Source of the DNA: Vibrio lentus
GTDB lineage: Bacteria; Pseudomonadota; Gammaproteobacteria; Enterobacterales; Vibrionaceae
Assembly (NCBI RefSeq): GCF_030409755.1
Contig: NZ_JAUFQE010000002.1
Span: 2,108,001 to 2,172,000, forward strand
DNA length: 64,000 nucleotides
Direction: 5' to 3'
This document shows positions 35,102-44,320 of this stretch, piece after piece. The position numbers and the translations under genes were made by a program. Every line of letters begins with the position of its first letter. Positions within the stretch are counted from its first letter, which is position 1. The notes beneath the pieces were generated by a model. That model was not told where the DNA came from. It worked only from the letters and a program-made list of their open reading frames with translations, and did not search any database.

Positions 35102-35121
35102 GATAATGAGAAAGATTGTTA
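35102..35121 (-). promoter_or_regulatory. Fur-like box upstream of feoABC
   Basis: GATAATGAGAAAGATTGTTA partly matches the Fur consensus GATAATGATAATCATTATC, with inverted ATAA/TTAT ends, 20 bp before the feoA start. The fur gene lies 25 kb away in this window. Confidence 0.55.
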
Positions 35122-35424
35122 TTACCAGCATAATACACATACATGACCACAATTCCATTGTGTGAAATCAATGTTTTCGAAAATACATACTCGTAAATTT
35201 CGTTAAAAACGCTTACGTCAAAAACGTTACTTTCAACAAGCAACGAGAACTACCTCACTAGTACGAACCTCTCAAAACAACACAAAAACATTAATTATCA
35301 AAAACTTAAAATAATGTCGGTTTTCTCATGGCCATCTGTCGTTAATTTTATAAGTAAAATAAGTGGACAGACGTATAGTAACTCCATCGAAGAGAAACTA
35401 CTTCTCTTTAATTTTATTCCAGAG

Positions 35425-35517
35425 GTGATGTGGCTTGCCACATCACTCCGGCAGCAAGCGAAGGTGTCCTTGACACCCGTGGTATAGTCCCCCCGGCTAT
35501 GCCACGATATTTTTTTC
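35425..35517 (+). ncRNA. Candidate small structured RNA with three stem-loops
   Basis: Three stems follow in series: a perfect 10-bp GTGATGTGGC/GCCACATCAC with TT loop (35425-35446), a perfect 6-bp GGTGTC/GACACC (35463-35477), and a 9-bp GTGGTATAG/CTATGCCAC with one G-U (35479-35505). The last is followed by seven T's, like an intrinsic terminator. A TATAGT at 35374-35379 could be a -10 box but the -35 is poor. It matches no RNA family I recognise. It may instead be a non-coding repeat unit. Confidence 0.4.
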
Positions 35518-35563
35518 TTCCTCGTTATATCCCTAGCAAACTTACTGCAACCCTAACCCTTTT

Positions 35564-35652
35564 TATCTCTATCTCTATCTCTATCTCTATCTCTATCTCT
35601 ATCTCTATCTCTATCTCTATCTCTATCTCTATCTCTATCTCTATCTCTATCT
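35564..35652. repeat. Hexanucleotide microsatellite (TATCTC)n
   Basis: About 14 to 15 perfect tandem copies of a 6-bp unit. Such tracts vary in length by slippage. It lies outside any credible coding region, between two minus-strand transcription units. Confidence 0.95.
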
Positions 35653-35663
35653 AATATGAGCGT

Positions 35664-35693
35664 AAAAAAGCCCCAACACGAATGTCGAGGCTT
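35664..35693 (-). terminator. Terminator of the sensor-regulator gene
   Basis: On the minus strand an 11-bp stem (two G-U pairs) AAGCCTCGACA/TGTTGGGGCTT closes a TTCG loop and is followed by TTTT. Confidence 0.85.
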
Positions 35694-35737
35694 AGAGTAT
35701 CTTTATCTAAATGAAAACAGTCTGAATCCACAGCTCA

Positions 35738-38700
35738 CTACTCTTCGTTGTTTTCTGCAAACTTAGAGGGAGACATACCAAAGTGATGCTTAAACCTTTG
35801 GCTAAAGTAGGACGGGTCATTAAATCCGGAATCAAAGGCTACGTCTGACACTTTTTCTCCCGCGAGTAAGCGCTCACAAGCATGTTCGAGACGAACTTCA
35901 TTCAAGTGTTCCTTGAATGTCTTGTGATAAGCGAGTTTAAAACGTCGTTGTAAGCTTCTCTCAGACATGAACAAATACTTCGCAGCAGTTGCTGTACCAA
36001 ATTCAGCATCAGCGTAGTGTTCACTCACAAGCTGTGACACTTTGTTTTTCCACTCTTGCTCCGCACTCACTTTTTGTTGTTCTGAACTTGAGGCTGTGTG
36101 CTTGATCGTCTCGATTTGCTCTATGGTACTCGCTTCAAGGTTTTGCAATACTTGATATTTAATTGGCCAAGACAGTTGAACTTTATTTTGAGAATCCGAA
36201 ATGAAGGCATTGAGTTCTCCACCACTCTGATTCATCAATAAAGGCAGCTTTTCAATATTAAGATCGGTTGATTTCCCACTGCTGTCATTAATCGCTGAAG
36301 CCAACTTAGGGAAAGGCATACCATGATCTCTTATCGTAACAACGAGATGACCTTTAACCTCTTCCACCAATATCACCATACTCTGCGATTTGAAATTTCG
36401 CTTGATGATACTCGCGACCAAGCTATTAAAGATAATATCGAGATTAAAATACAACAGCGACACATGTCGGTGCTTGGTTTCAACGCTGATATCCAGCTCG
36501 ATTCCCGCTTTAGCTAAGTCGTCCTTCCAAGCTTTGAGTACCGACTCCAAGATCAAAATCACATCGTAACAAACCGTTCCCTCTCCCTCTTGGCTGTTAC
36601 TCAATTGAGCTAAACCATTTTTTAACGCTAGGATCGGAGACTTTCCTTGGTCATCATTCCAATTGGGTAGCATTACAGCAATCTGATTCACTTCATCGGA
36701 CAATTCTTTCGCCGTATGAGAAACCAATACATTCTTAACAGACAGTTGCTTTTTGAGCTGTTGATTCGTCGTTAATAAAATCCGGCTTTGATGCCTTAAC
36801 TGATCGGTCTTTAAAGCGACTTGCGCTTTTAAATGTCTATTGGCAAAAGTGACATAGCGTGAACGCCAAAACACCAGAATAGTGACTACACAAATAAGTA
36901 GAATCAAGGAGCTTGCTGCTGCCCAATTGCTCAGATACCAAGGCTCAGCTATCGAGAAACTTTGATTGGTGGAAACAAAACGATAATGCGAGTCCTTCAC
37001 TGGTTTCACTTCAAGCGTATAGTCACCGGGAAGCAAGTGGTCTAGCGTAAGCAAGCCTCCCTCAAACTCGCTCCAAGGTTCATTGTCATTGAGCCTATAC
37101 TCCATCGCTGGAGCAAACGTCGCGGGTAAAATACCAAGCTTGAAACCAATGGAAGAGCCGTAAGGTATTTCTTTTAAATCCAACGTTCTTCCACCAAGCG
37201 ATACCGTTTCTTGGTCAACACTGATCTTGCTTAATAAGGCTCGGCTATGAGGCGTCGTTGATACTAAAAGCTCATTGGACAATGCACTAACCACACCATA
37301 CTTAGAACCTAGAACAAGCCGCGAAGATTGATTTGCTTCACTATAAAACAGTGCACAAGCGCCCGCCGCTAATTCATTGGTGATCAAACCAAACGGTGAA
37401 CCGATGTGTTTATGCAACTGGCCATCGAGTCCGTAATAACTGATCCCCTTAGATGATCCCAGCCACACACCATTATCATCGCTGATTAAACAACTCGGGC
37501 TGATATTGTCTTCGACAAGGGCGATCTCATCAATGATGTTGCTGTCATAGGGAATTCGGTACACACCGTAACTGCCAGCAAACCACTGAGAACCGTCCTT
37601 TGCTTGCTCAATATCGACAACTTTGCCAAATCTTTCACTAGAACGATTGAAACTGATTCTCTTATCGATAAATGAATAGAAACCATGATCCGTGCCGATG
37701 TACACACTGCCTTGCAAGCCTACATTGAGGTCTGTGATTTCGGCGGGGAGAAACTTATCGACCAACCAATCAGCGCCATAAGACGCTAACTGCATTGTCT
37801 GGAACGATAATGAATATAGGTTTTGCCCAGATGTCATCCACAAAGTTTGGTCAGGTTGAAGAGCAAAATTCTCAACATGAACGCCCTGAATCGCTCTCGG
37901 CAAATCGAGCGGTTCAGCCTGCAACGTTTGGGTATTAAAACTGAGAATGCCCTCTTCAGTTGCAATCCAGATTGATGAACCAAAGATCTCAAAATCCTTA
38001 ACTGGTTTTGTATGAACATGAATAGGAACGTCTTCACTTTGCGAATCGACCAAATATAGCCCCATAGATGACGCGACCCAAGACTGGTGGTCATCAACAG
38101 GCTGCACTTTGTTGATCACAACGCTACTCGAGTGCATTCCCATTCCGTTAAGTGGCGTTCGAGAAAAAGTCTTACTAAACAATGAGAAATAACGGATACC
38201 ATTGTTGGTCGCCACCCACATACCGCCAGCATGATCATTAATCAGCGAGTAAATTTTCTCGCCCGGTAACGAAAAGTCTTGGTTAGCAGCTTGTTCAAAA
38301 CGAGTGATTTCGCCGGTAATAAAGTTGTAGCTAATCAGGCCGTGCTCAGTACCAATCCAATATTGATCAGTGGTTTCAGCAACAGAGAGAACATGCGAGC
38401 CACTGATCTTGGTTTCTTTCTCTGAATTAGCCAAATCGACAATGACAACACCATTTAATGTACCAATCAGTAATTCACGTCTCGCATTCGAAAAGTAGAC
38501 GGTTTCGATGTAGTGTTTATCGGAAGCCGGAACATGGGCAAATTCTTGATTTTCTGATAGGTAAGTACCAGAACTTGTTGCCAGAACCCATTTTGATAGT
38601 ACCCACTCAGCATCATTAATCGTAATGTCGCTACTGTTGTTGTATCGGTACAGTTTGAGAAGTGAATAGGTATTAAATTCTGAGGATTGGGTGTTATACG

Positions 38701-39121
38701 TATAGAAATTAGCGCCATCTGTGACCCAAATAAAGTCACCTGAAGCACCAATATTGGCGATCTCAGCACCGGGGCTCAAACTGAAGGCGAGTTCATTACC
38801 GATGCCAGGACTATGTCGGTAGACTTCGTTGTCAAAAAAAGTCCAAAACTCATCATTTAGAAAAGCAACGCTTTCCGATGAAAACTGCAGAAGGCTACCC
38901 TTACGTGGAAGTAGAGCCCGACCATCATAAAAGAGCACTTTCCCATGCACATCATGGATCCACAATCCACCACCAGCACCTAGATAGAGATTTTTGGCCG
39001 CAAGGAAATTCCCCTGAGCCTGAACAGGCAAAGGGTAAAAAACAGAGGGTGAAGTATTTACCGCTAGAACGCTAAATGAAATGCTCATTAACATGAACAT
39101 TCTGAAGATAATTTGAGACAA
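35738..39121 (-). CDS. Membrane sensor fused to an AraC-type DNA-binding domain
   Basis: A 1127-residue single-chain regulator. A signal sequence (about 1-20) precedes periplasmic beta-propeller repeats (about 25-640, recurring WVATNNGIRYF-like strands) and a Y_Y_Y-type domain. One membrane helix lies near 730-753 (SLILLICVVTILVFW). The cytoplasmic part has a coiled coil with LVSHTAKEL, where a histidine kinase has its phospho-His, then a poorly conserved ATPase-like domain (about 855-980) lacking clear N and G boxes (DHGMPFPK at best). An AraC helix-turn-helix pair ends the protein (about 1027-1125; GFNDPSYFSQRFKHHFGMSP). There is no receiver domain, unlike classical hybrid two-component systems of Bacteroides. 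It should sense a periplasmic ligand and bind DNA from the membrane; ligand and targets are unknown. Confidence 0.85.
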   Translation of the reverse strand: MSQIIFRMFMLMSISFSVLAVNTSPSVFYPLPVQAQGNFLAAKNLYLGAGGGLWIHDVHGKVLFYDGRALLPRKGSLLQFSSESVAFLNDEFWTFFDNEVYRHSPGIGNELAFSLSPGAEIANIGASGDFIWVTDGANFYTYNTQSSEFNTYSLLKLYRYNNSSDITINDAEWVLSKWVLATSSGTYLSENQEFAHVPASDKHYIETVYFSNARRELLIGTLNGVVIVDLANSEKETKISGSHVLSVAETTDQYWIGTEHGLISYNFITGEITRFEQAANQDFSLPGEKIYSLINDHAGGMWVATNNGIRYFSLFSKTFSRTPLNGMGMHSSSVVINKVQPVDDHQSWVASSMGLYLVDSQSEDVPIHVHTKPVKDFEIFGSSIWIATEEGILSFNTQTLQAEPLDLPRAIQGVHVENFALQPDQTLWMTSGQNLYSLSFQTMQLASYGADWLVDKFLPAEITDLNVGLQGSVYIGTDHGFYSFIDKRISFNRSSERFGKVVDIEQAKDGSQWFAGSYGVYRIPYDSNIIDEIALVEDNISPSCLISDDNGVWLGSSKGISYYGLDGQLHKHIGSPFGLITNELAAGACALFYSEANQSSRLVLGSKYGVVSALSNELLVSTTPHSRALLSKISVDQETVSLGGRTLDLKEIPYGSSIGFKLGILPATFAPAMEYRLNDNEPWSEFEGGLLTLDHLLPGDYTLEVKPVKDSHYRFVSTNQSFSIAEPWYLSNWAAASSLILLICVVTILVFWRSRYVTFANRHLKAQVALKTDQLRHQSRILLTTNQQLKKQLSVKNVLVSHTAKELSDEVNQIAVMLPNWNDDQGKSPILALKNGLAQLSNSQEGEGTVCYDVILILESVLKAWKDDLAKAGIELDISVETKHRHVSLLYFNLDIIFNSLVASIIKRNFKSQSMVILVEEVKGHLVVTIRDHGMPFPKLASAINDSSGKSTDLNIEKLPLLMNQSGGELNAFISDSQNKVQLSWPIKYQVLQNLEASTIEQIETIKHTASSSEQQKVSAEQEWKNKVSQLVSEHYADAEFGTATAAKYLFMSERSLQRRFKLAYHKTFKEHLNEVRLEHACERLLAGEKVSDVAFDSGFNDPSYFSQRFKHHFGMSPSKFAENNEE

Positions 39122-39297
39122 CGTTTAATCCTGAACAGCAACAACACATGAAATTTCGTTCGCCACAACGTCTTATCGTTGCTTCAACGGAAACTAAGTT
39201 TTTTTGTGCTTATAATTATCTCTCTATTTTAGCGGAAATTATCGAAGGAGAAAGGAGGTTTGTAATTTGTTGGAAGGTTTTATCTTAGCGGTCACGA

Positions 39298-39319
39298 AAA
39301 TGCCGCAAAAAGCGGCATT
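39298..39319 (-). terminator. Terminator of znuA
   Basis: An AATGCCGC/GCGGCATT stem with a short A-rich loop is followed on the minus strand by TTTTCG. Confidence 0.75.
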
Positions 39320-39368
39320 ATTCATAAATTATCGAGAGCAAAGTTAGCAATTAATAACTCGCTAACCA

Positions 39369-40253
39369 TTAATTTCCCGTTAGGCAACTTGTGTAGCTGT
39401 CTGTAAGTTGCTGAAGAAATTCGAAATAACTTCCACTCTTAACTTCAACACTTGAGCCAATCGGGTCAAGTTGTCCTTGTTTCGTGCTACTCCCACGAGT
39501 TACCGATTCAATAACGGCAGGTGTAAACTGAGGTTCAGCAAACACACATTGAACATTGTCACGTACCAGAGTTTTCTTAATCGCTATCAAGCTTTTAGCT
39601 CCGGGTTTACGTTCAGGGCTCACGGTAAAGTGACCTAAATTATTCAACTCAAACTCTTGCTCGAAGTAACCATACGCATCGTGAAATACGTAGTAGCCTT
39701 TGTCTTTAACTGGCGCAAGCTGTTCATGAATCGACTGCTGCTTTTCTTTCAAGGCAATCAAGAAGGAATCTAGGTTTTCTTGATACGCCATCGCATTGTC
39801 TGGATCAGTTTCAATCAACTTAGCTGAGATATAGTTCGCGGCTACTTCAACTTGATCGATACCTAACCAAAAGTGAGGGTCATGGCTACCATGATGGTGC
39901 CCTTCATGAGCATCGTGATCTTCATGTCCGAACTCTCTCAAATTAATCCCAGGGATTTCACTGATTTCGATAACGTTCTCTTTTGAACCAATCACCTTAG
40001 TCAAAAAAGCTTCTAGGTCAGGACCGAACCAAATCACCATATCTGCACTGTGAACTTTTTTGACATCAGATGGCTTAAGCGCATAGTCGTGTGGTGACGC
40101 ATTGCTGTTCATCAACACATCCGGTTCACTAACGCCTTGCGTTAATTCTGTCACTATCATTTGAATAGGTTTGAAGCTTGTTAGAATAGTGCTCGCGCTT
40201 GCAACGTTTGGGGCTAATAACAAAGTAGCAAGTATAAAATATGAACGTGACAT
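39369..40253 (-). CDS. znuA: Periplasmic zinc-binding protein ZnuA
   Basis: The solute-binding component of the ZnuABC importer captures Zn2+ in the periplasm. A signal peptide (1-20, ending ASA) is followed by the two-lobed cluster A-1 fold. Metal ligand regions are SNASPHDYALKPSD (His about 54), the His-rich loop HEDHDAHEGHHHGSHDPHFW (about 115-135), and FHDAYGYFE (His about 190). GAGG lies 4 bases before the ATG. It is divergent from znuCB, and a Zur-like palindrome lies between them. Confidence 0.95.
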   Translation of the reverse strand: MSRSYFILATLLLAPNVASASTILTSFKPIQMIVTELTQGVSEPDVLMNSNASPHDYALKPSDVKKVHSADMVIWFGPDLEAFLTKVIGSKENVIEISEIPGINLREFGHEDHDAHEGHHHGSHDPHFWLGIDQVEVAANYISAKLIETDPDNAMAYQENLDSFLIALKEKQQSIHEQLAPVKDKGYYVFHDAYGYFEQEFELNNLGHFTVSPERKPGAKSLIAIKKTLVRDNVQCVFAEPQFTPAVIESVTRGSSTKQGQLDPIGSSVEVKSGSYFEFLQQLTDSYTSCLTGN

Positions 40254-40292
40254 AATTCCTCGATAATAGAAAAGTAGCTTAGGCTTGCGGTA

Positions 40293-40311
40293 AATGTTAC
40301 ATTATAACATT
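40293..40311. promoter_or_regulatory. Zur-like box between znuA and znuCB
   Basis: AATGTTA-CATTA-TAACATT is a perfect 7-bp palindrome with a 5-bp centre and resembles the Zur consensus (TGTTATAATATAACA type). It can serve both divergent promoters, repressing uptake when zinc is plentiful. Confidence 0.78.
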
Positions 40312-40336
40312 AGCGAATTGCAAATGAGTTCTATTC

Positions 40337-41116
40337 ATGGATAACTTAATCCAACTAGATTCTGTTAGCGTCGAATTTGACGGTCGAAAGGTTCTAGACA
40401 ACATCTCTCTAAATTTAGAGCGTGGCAGAATCACGACCCTAATTGGGCCGAACGGTGCTGGGAAATCGACACTGGTAAAAGTGGTACTGGGCTTACAAAC
40501 CAAGTTTTCAGGTAAAATAACAAAATCGAACAAACTGAAAATTGGTTATGTTCCGCAGAAGCTAAAGCTCAATGATTCACTCCCCTTAAGTGTCGAGCGC
40601 TTTCTCAAGCTGACAGGTAAGTTTAGCCAGCAGGAGATACTGGAAGCATTAAAGCTCGTTGGCGCAGAGCACCTGCAGAAAAGCAATATGCATCAGCTAT
40701 CCGGCGGTGAAAATCAACGAGTACTTATCGCTCGTTCATTGCTGAGAAGACCCGACCTTCTCGTTCTCGATGAGCCGGCTCAAGGCGTAGATGTTCAAGG
40801 CCAAATAGACCTGTACGACCTGATTGATACCATTCGTCACCGCTTTGGTTGTGCTGTATTTATGGTGTCACATGATCTGCATTTAGTAATGGCAAAAACA
40901 GACGATGTAATCTGTTTACACCATCATATCTGTTGCTCAGGCGCCCCTGCAGATATCAAACATCACCCCTCTTATATCGCGCTTTTTGGCACCGCGACCC
41001 AAGAGACCTTAGCCTTTTATCACCACCAACACGAACATCACCATCATGATCTCGCAGGACAACCTGTCGAAGGCGACGTACATGAATGTTCAAACCATAA
41101 ACACGGACACCACTAA
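40337..41116 (+). CDS. znuC: Zinc ABC transporter ATPase ZnuC
   Basis: The 259-residue cytosolic ATPase of ZnuABC. Walker A is GPNGAGKST (about 37-45), the signature is LSGGENQRV (about 120), Walker B is [12 protein letters not shown], and the switch His is in MVSHDLH. The C-terminus is rich in His ([10 protein letters not shown]), which may bind zinc. The stop overlaps the znuB start by one base (TAATG). Confidence 0.96.
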   Translation: MDNLIQLDSVSVEFDGRKVLDNISLNLERGRITTLIGPNGAGKSTLVKVVLGLQTKFSGKITKSNKLKIGYVPQKLKLNDSLPLSVERFLKLTGKFSQQEILEALKLVGAEHLQKSNMHQLSGGENQRVLIARSLLRRPDLLVLDEPAQGVDVQGQIDLYDLIDTIRHRFGCAVFMVSHDLHLVMAKTDDVICLHHHICCSGAPADIKHHPSYIALFGTATQETLAFYHHQHEHHHHDLAGQPVEGDVHECSNHKHGHH

Positions 41117-41901
41117 TGCTTGAGTTTCTTCTTCCCTCTATTTTAGCTGGCTTGGGCATTGCTCTAATCGCGGGGCCACTAGGCTCTTTTGTGGTTTGGC
41201 GAAAGATGGCTTACTTTGGAGATACCCTTGCTCACGCCTCTTTGATGGGCTTAGCGCTTGGCTTCTTATTCAATATTAATTTGTACTTAGCACTGCTGAT
41301 TTGCTGTTTGATGCTAGCGGTATTACTGGTTACGTTACAAAAGCAAAAGCTGGTTGCGACCGATACCCTACTCGGTATTTTGGCACACAGTGCGCTCTCT
41401 TTAGGCCTTGTAGCGGTAAGCTTCTTAGACAATGTTCGTGTCGATCTAATGAGTTACCTATTTGGTGACTTGCTTGCAGTTTCTCCGACCGACTTAGTAT
41501 TTATCTATGCGGGTGCAGCCGTGATTGGACTGGTGCTTGCTATCTTTTGGCGACCGCTATTGTCGACGACCGTTAACGAAGATCTCGCAGCGGTTGACGG
41601 CATCAACATTGATTTAATGCGTCTTATTTTGATGCTACTTGTGGGTATCGTGATTGCGGTAGGAATGAAGTTTGTTGGTGCGTTAATCATGACCTCACTA
41701 CTTATCATTCCAGCAGCAACAGCAAGAAAGTTTGCCAATACACCTGAACAGATGGCGTTTCTTGCCTCAGTTATTGGCTCTATCGCTGTGTTCGGCGGAT
41801 TAAGTTTGTCTTGGTTCTATGACACACCAGCTGGCCCTTCTGTTGTTATCAGTGCTGCGGCAATGTTTATGCTGTCTCAAATGTACAGAACTCGCGCCTA
41901 A
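41116..41901 (+). CDS. znuB: Zinc ABC transporter permease ZnuB
   Basis: A 261-residue inner-membrane permease with about eight hydrophobic helices of the ABC-3 family. [19 protein letters not shown] (about 31-49) is the conserved ATPase-coupling region. It pairs with ZnuC to pass Zn2+ delivered by ZnuA. Second gene of znuCB, followed by a terminator. Confidence 0.95.
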   Translation: MLEFLLPSILAGLGIALIAGPLGSFVVWRKMAYFGDTLAHASLMGLALGFLFNINLYLALLICCLMLAVLLVTLQKQKLVATDTLLGILAHSALSLGLVAVSFLDNVRVDLMSYLFGDLLAVSPTDLVFIYAGAAVIGLVLAIFWRPLLSTTVNEDLAAVDGINIDLMRLILMLLVGIVIAVGMKFVGALIMTSLLIIPAATARKFANTPEQMAFLASVIGSIAVFGGLSLSWFYDTPAGPSVVISAAAMFMLSQMYRTRA

Positions 41902-42000
41902 AGTGAAAAGTCGGGATTCATTCTGGCTTTTAACAACACAACAGTTGATGCGGTGATTGTTTACAAAAGAGTCGCTCACAAAAAATCAGTCACAAAAGAA

Positions 42001-42030
42001 AAAGGCTTGGTCAATGACCAAGCCTTTCTT
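42001..42030. terminator. Bidirectional terminator between znuB and sucD
   Basis: A perfect 13-bp stem AAAGGCTTGGTCA/TGACCAAGCCTTT lies between the converging units; the plus side continues TCTTA. Confidence 0.8.
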
Positions 42031-42075
42031 ATATCGTTCAGTTAACTTCTATCTCGTTAGATAAAAGCCAGCTGA

Positions 42076-42948
42076 TTACCAACCCGTGATTTCACGTAGG
42101 CCTTTTCCGATGTCAGCAAGAGACTTAACAGTCTTAACGCCTGCTGCTTCTAGTGCTGCGAATTTATCTTCAGCAGTACCTTTACCGCCAGAGATGATTG
42201 CGCCAGCATGGCCCATACGTTTACCCGGAGGAGCAGTAACACCAGCGATGTAAGATACAACTGGCTTAGTTACGTTTGCTTTGATGAACTCAGCAGCTTC
42301 TTCTTCCGCAGTACCACCGATCTCACCAATCATTACGATTGCTTCAGTCTCTGGGTCTTCTTGGAAAAGTTTTAGGATATCAATGAAGTTTGAACCTGGG
42401 ATAGGGTCACCACCGATACCAACACATGTAGACTGACCAAAGCCTTCATCTGTTGTTTGCTTAACTGCTTCGTACGTCAGAGTACCTGAACGAGATACGA
42501 TACCTACTTTACCCTTCTTGTGGATATGGCCAGGCATGATACCAATCTTACACTCGTCTGGAGTGATAAGACCTGGACAGTTAGGACCGATCATGCGAAC
42601 GCCAGTTTCTTCTAGCTTCACTTTAACGTCGATCATATCTGTAGTAGGGATACCTTCAGTGATCGTTACGATCAGTTCGATACCTGCATCAATCGCTTCT
42701 AGGATTGCATCTTTACAGAAAGGTGCTGGTACGTAGATAACTGTTGCTGTTGCGCCAGTCACTTCTACTGCTTCACGTACTGTGTTGAATACTGGAAGGC
42801 CTAGGTGAGTTTGACCACCTTTACCAGGTGAAACACCACCAACCATTTGCGTACCGTATGCGATAGCTTGGTCTGAGTGGAATGTACCTTGACCGCCAGT
42901 GAAACCCTGACAGATTACTTTAGTGTCTTTGTTAATTAATACAGACAT
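42076..42948 (-). CDS. sucD: Succinyl-CoA synthetase alpha subunit
   Basis: The SucCD enzyme converts succinyl-CoA, ADP and phosphate to succinate, CoA and ATP in the TCA cycle. The 290-residue alpha subunit binds CoA ([18 protein letters not shown], 16-33) and carries the phosphorylated His in [15 protein letters not shown] (about 246). Its start overlaps the sucC stop by one base. Last gene of the suc block. Confidence 0.97.
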   Translation of the reverse strand: MSVLINKDTKVICQGFTGGQGTFHSDQAIAYGTQMVGGVSPGKGGQTHLGLPVFNTVREAVEVTGATATVIYVPAPFCKDAILEAIDAGIELIVTITEGIPTTDMIDVKVKLEETGVRMIGPNCPGLITPDECKIGIMPGHIHKKGKVGIVSRSGTLTYEAVKQTTDEGFGQSTCVGIGGDPIPGSNFIDILKLFQEDPETEAIVMIGEIGGTAEEEAAEFIKANVTKPVVSYIAGVTAPPGKRMGHAGAIISGGKGTAEDKFAALEAAGVKTVKSLADIGKGLREITGW

Positions 42949-44114
42949 TATTTAGCCTCCGCAGCAGCAACAACTTTCTGAGCAGCATCTGTTAGAGATA
43001 CAGCAGCAATGATATCAACATCAGAATTAGCAAGTACTTCGCGACCTAGGTCTGCGTTTGTACCTTCTAGACGAACAACGACAGGAACTGTTACGCCAAC
43101 TTCTTTAACTGCACCAATAATACCTTCAGCGATCATGTCACAACGAACGATGCCACCGAAGATGTTTACTAGTACTGCTTTAACATTGTCATCAGAAAGG
43201 ATGATCTTGAATGCTTCAGCTACACGCTCTTTTGTTGCGCCGCCGCCTACATCAAGGAAGTTTGCTGGCTTGCCGCCGTGTAGGTTTACGATATCCATCG
43301 TACCCATAGCAAGGCCTGCACCGTTAACCATACAGCCAACGTTGCCATCAAGTGCTACGTAGTTCAGTTCCCACTGAGCTGCGTGCGCTTCGCGCTCGTC
43401 TTCTTGTGAAGGATCGTGCATTTCACGAAGCTTTGGCTGACGGTACATTGCGTTTGAGTCAATGTTGATCTTGCCGTCTAGACAAAGAAGGTTACCTTCA
43501 TTTGTAACAACAAGCGGGTTAATTTCTAGTAGAGCTAGGTCGTACTGAGCGAACATTTCACCAAGACCCATGAAGATCTTAACGAACTGTTTAATTTGAT
43601 CGCCAGCTAGGCCAAGTTTAAATGCCAGTTCACGGCCTTGGTAAGCTTGAGGGCCAACTAGAGGATCGATCGCTGATTGGTGAATCAACTCTGGAGTTTC
43701 TTCAGCGATTTTCTCAATGTCCACACCGCCTTCAGTTGACGCCATGAATACAATTTTGCGAGTTGCACGGTCAACAACAGCACCTAGATAAAGCTCGTTA
43801 GCAATGTTCGATGCTTCTTCAACTAGGATCTTTGTTACAGGCTGACCATTAGCGTCTGTTTGGTAAGTCACTAGGTTTTTACCTAGCCACTTTTGTGCAA
43901 ACTCTTTAACGCCTTCTTTAGTGTCATGTAGCTCTACGCCGCCCGCTTTACCGCGACCACCAGCGTGTACTTGACACTTAACGACTTTCTTGGCTGTACT
44001 GATACGGCCTGCAGCTTCGAAAGCTTCTTGTGCTGTATCACATGCGAAACCTTCTGGTACAGGCAAACCGAATTCTGCAAACAGCTGTTTGGCTTGGTAT
44101 TCATGCAAATTCAT
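42948..44114 (-). CDS. sucC: Succinyl-CoA synthetase beta subunit
   Basis: The 388-residue beta subunit with an N-terminal ATP-grasp domain ([36 protein letters not shown] about 44-59) and a C-terminal CoA-ligase domain ([17 protein letters not shown] about 318). It determines nucleotide specificity and binds succinate. Cotranscribed with sucD; 206 bp separate it from sucB, so it may also have its own promoter. Confidence 0.97.
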   Translation of the reverse strand: MNLHEYQAKQLFAEFGLPVPEGFACDTAQEAFEAAGRISTAKKVVKCQVHAGGRGKAGGVELHDTKEGVKEFAQKWLGKNLVTYQTDANGQPVTKILVEEASNIANELYLGAVVDRATRKIVFMASTEGGVDIEKIAEETPELIHQSAIDPLVGPQAYQGRELAFKLGLAGDQIKQFVKIFMGLGEMFAQYDLALLEINPLVVTNEGNLLCLDGKINIDSNAMYRQPKLREMHDPSQEDEREAHAAQWELNYVALDGNVGCMVNGAGLAMGTMDIVNLHGGKPANFLDVGGGATKERVAEAFKIILSDDNVKAVLVNIFGGIVRCDMIAEGIIGAVKEVGVTVPVVVRLEGTNADLGREVLANSDVDIIAAVSLTDAAQKVVAAAEAK

Positions 44115-44281
44115 TTTGATATTCCGTTTATTTTCCCTTAAGGGATTATTATTTCCATAACGACACAGTTTCCTGTGGTACGTCTGTAGGGTCTTCTCAA
44201 ATCAACTGCTGTCCATTTTCTAATGGCTTTACAGTTCAATTGAAGGCCAGACGTTGAGCAGCCTAGCCTTTGAAACTTTTT

Positions 44282-44312
44282 ACGTCTAGCTAACGGGGTT
44301 AACTAGACGTTT
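44282..44312 (-). other. 13-bp hairpin between sucB and sucC
   Basis: On the minus strand ACGTCTAG-TTAAC-CCC-GTTAG-CTAGACGT forms a 13-bp stem with a 3-nt loop, 8 bases past the sucB stop. Only A's follow, so it is not a standard terminator; it may stabilise the processed mRNA end or attenuate sucCD. Confidence 0.55.
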
Positions 44313-44320
44313 TAGAGATA

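Larger units (their letters stand above)
35122..35737. other. Intergenic region with candidate RNA and microsatellite
   Basis: Between feoA and the sensor-regulator gene there is no credible CDS. The 74-codon plus-strand frame is an Ile-Ser repeat produced by the microsatellite. The region holds three consecutive hairpins, a T-run and a hexanucleotide tract, described separately. Confidence 0.5.

Noticed and set aside
35425..35505. Integron attC site
   Set aside because: The palindromes lack the conserved R and L box sequences (such as GTTRRRY) and no integrase or cassette is nearby.
35430..35654. 74-codon frame with an Ile-Ser repeat
   Set aside because: The repeated part is a translation of the TATCTC microsatellite and the N-terminal part overlaps the three hairpins; no protein-like composition.
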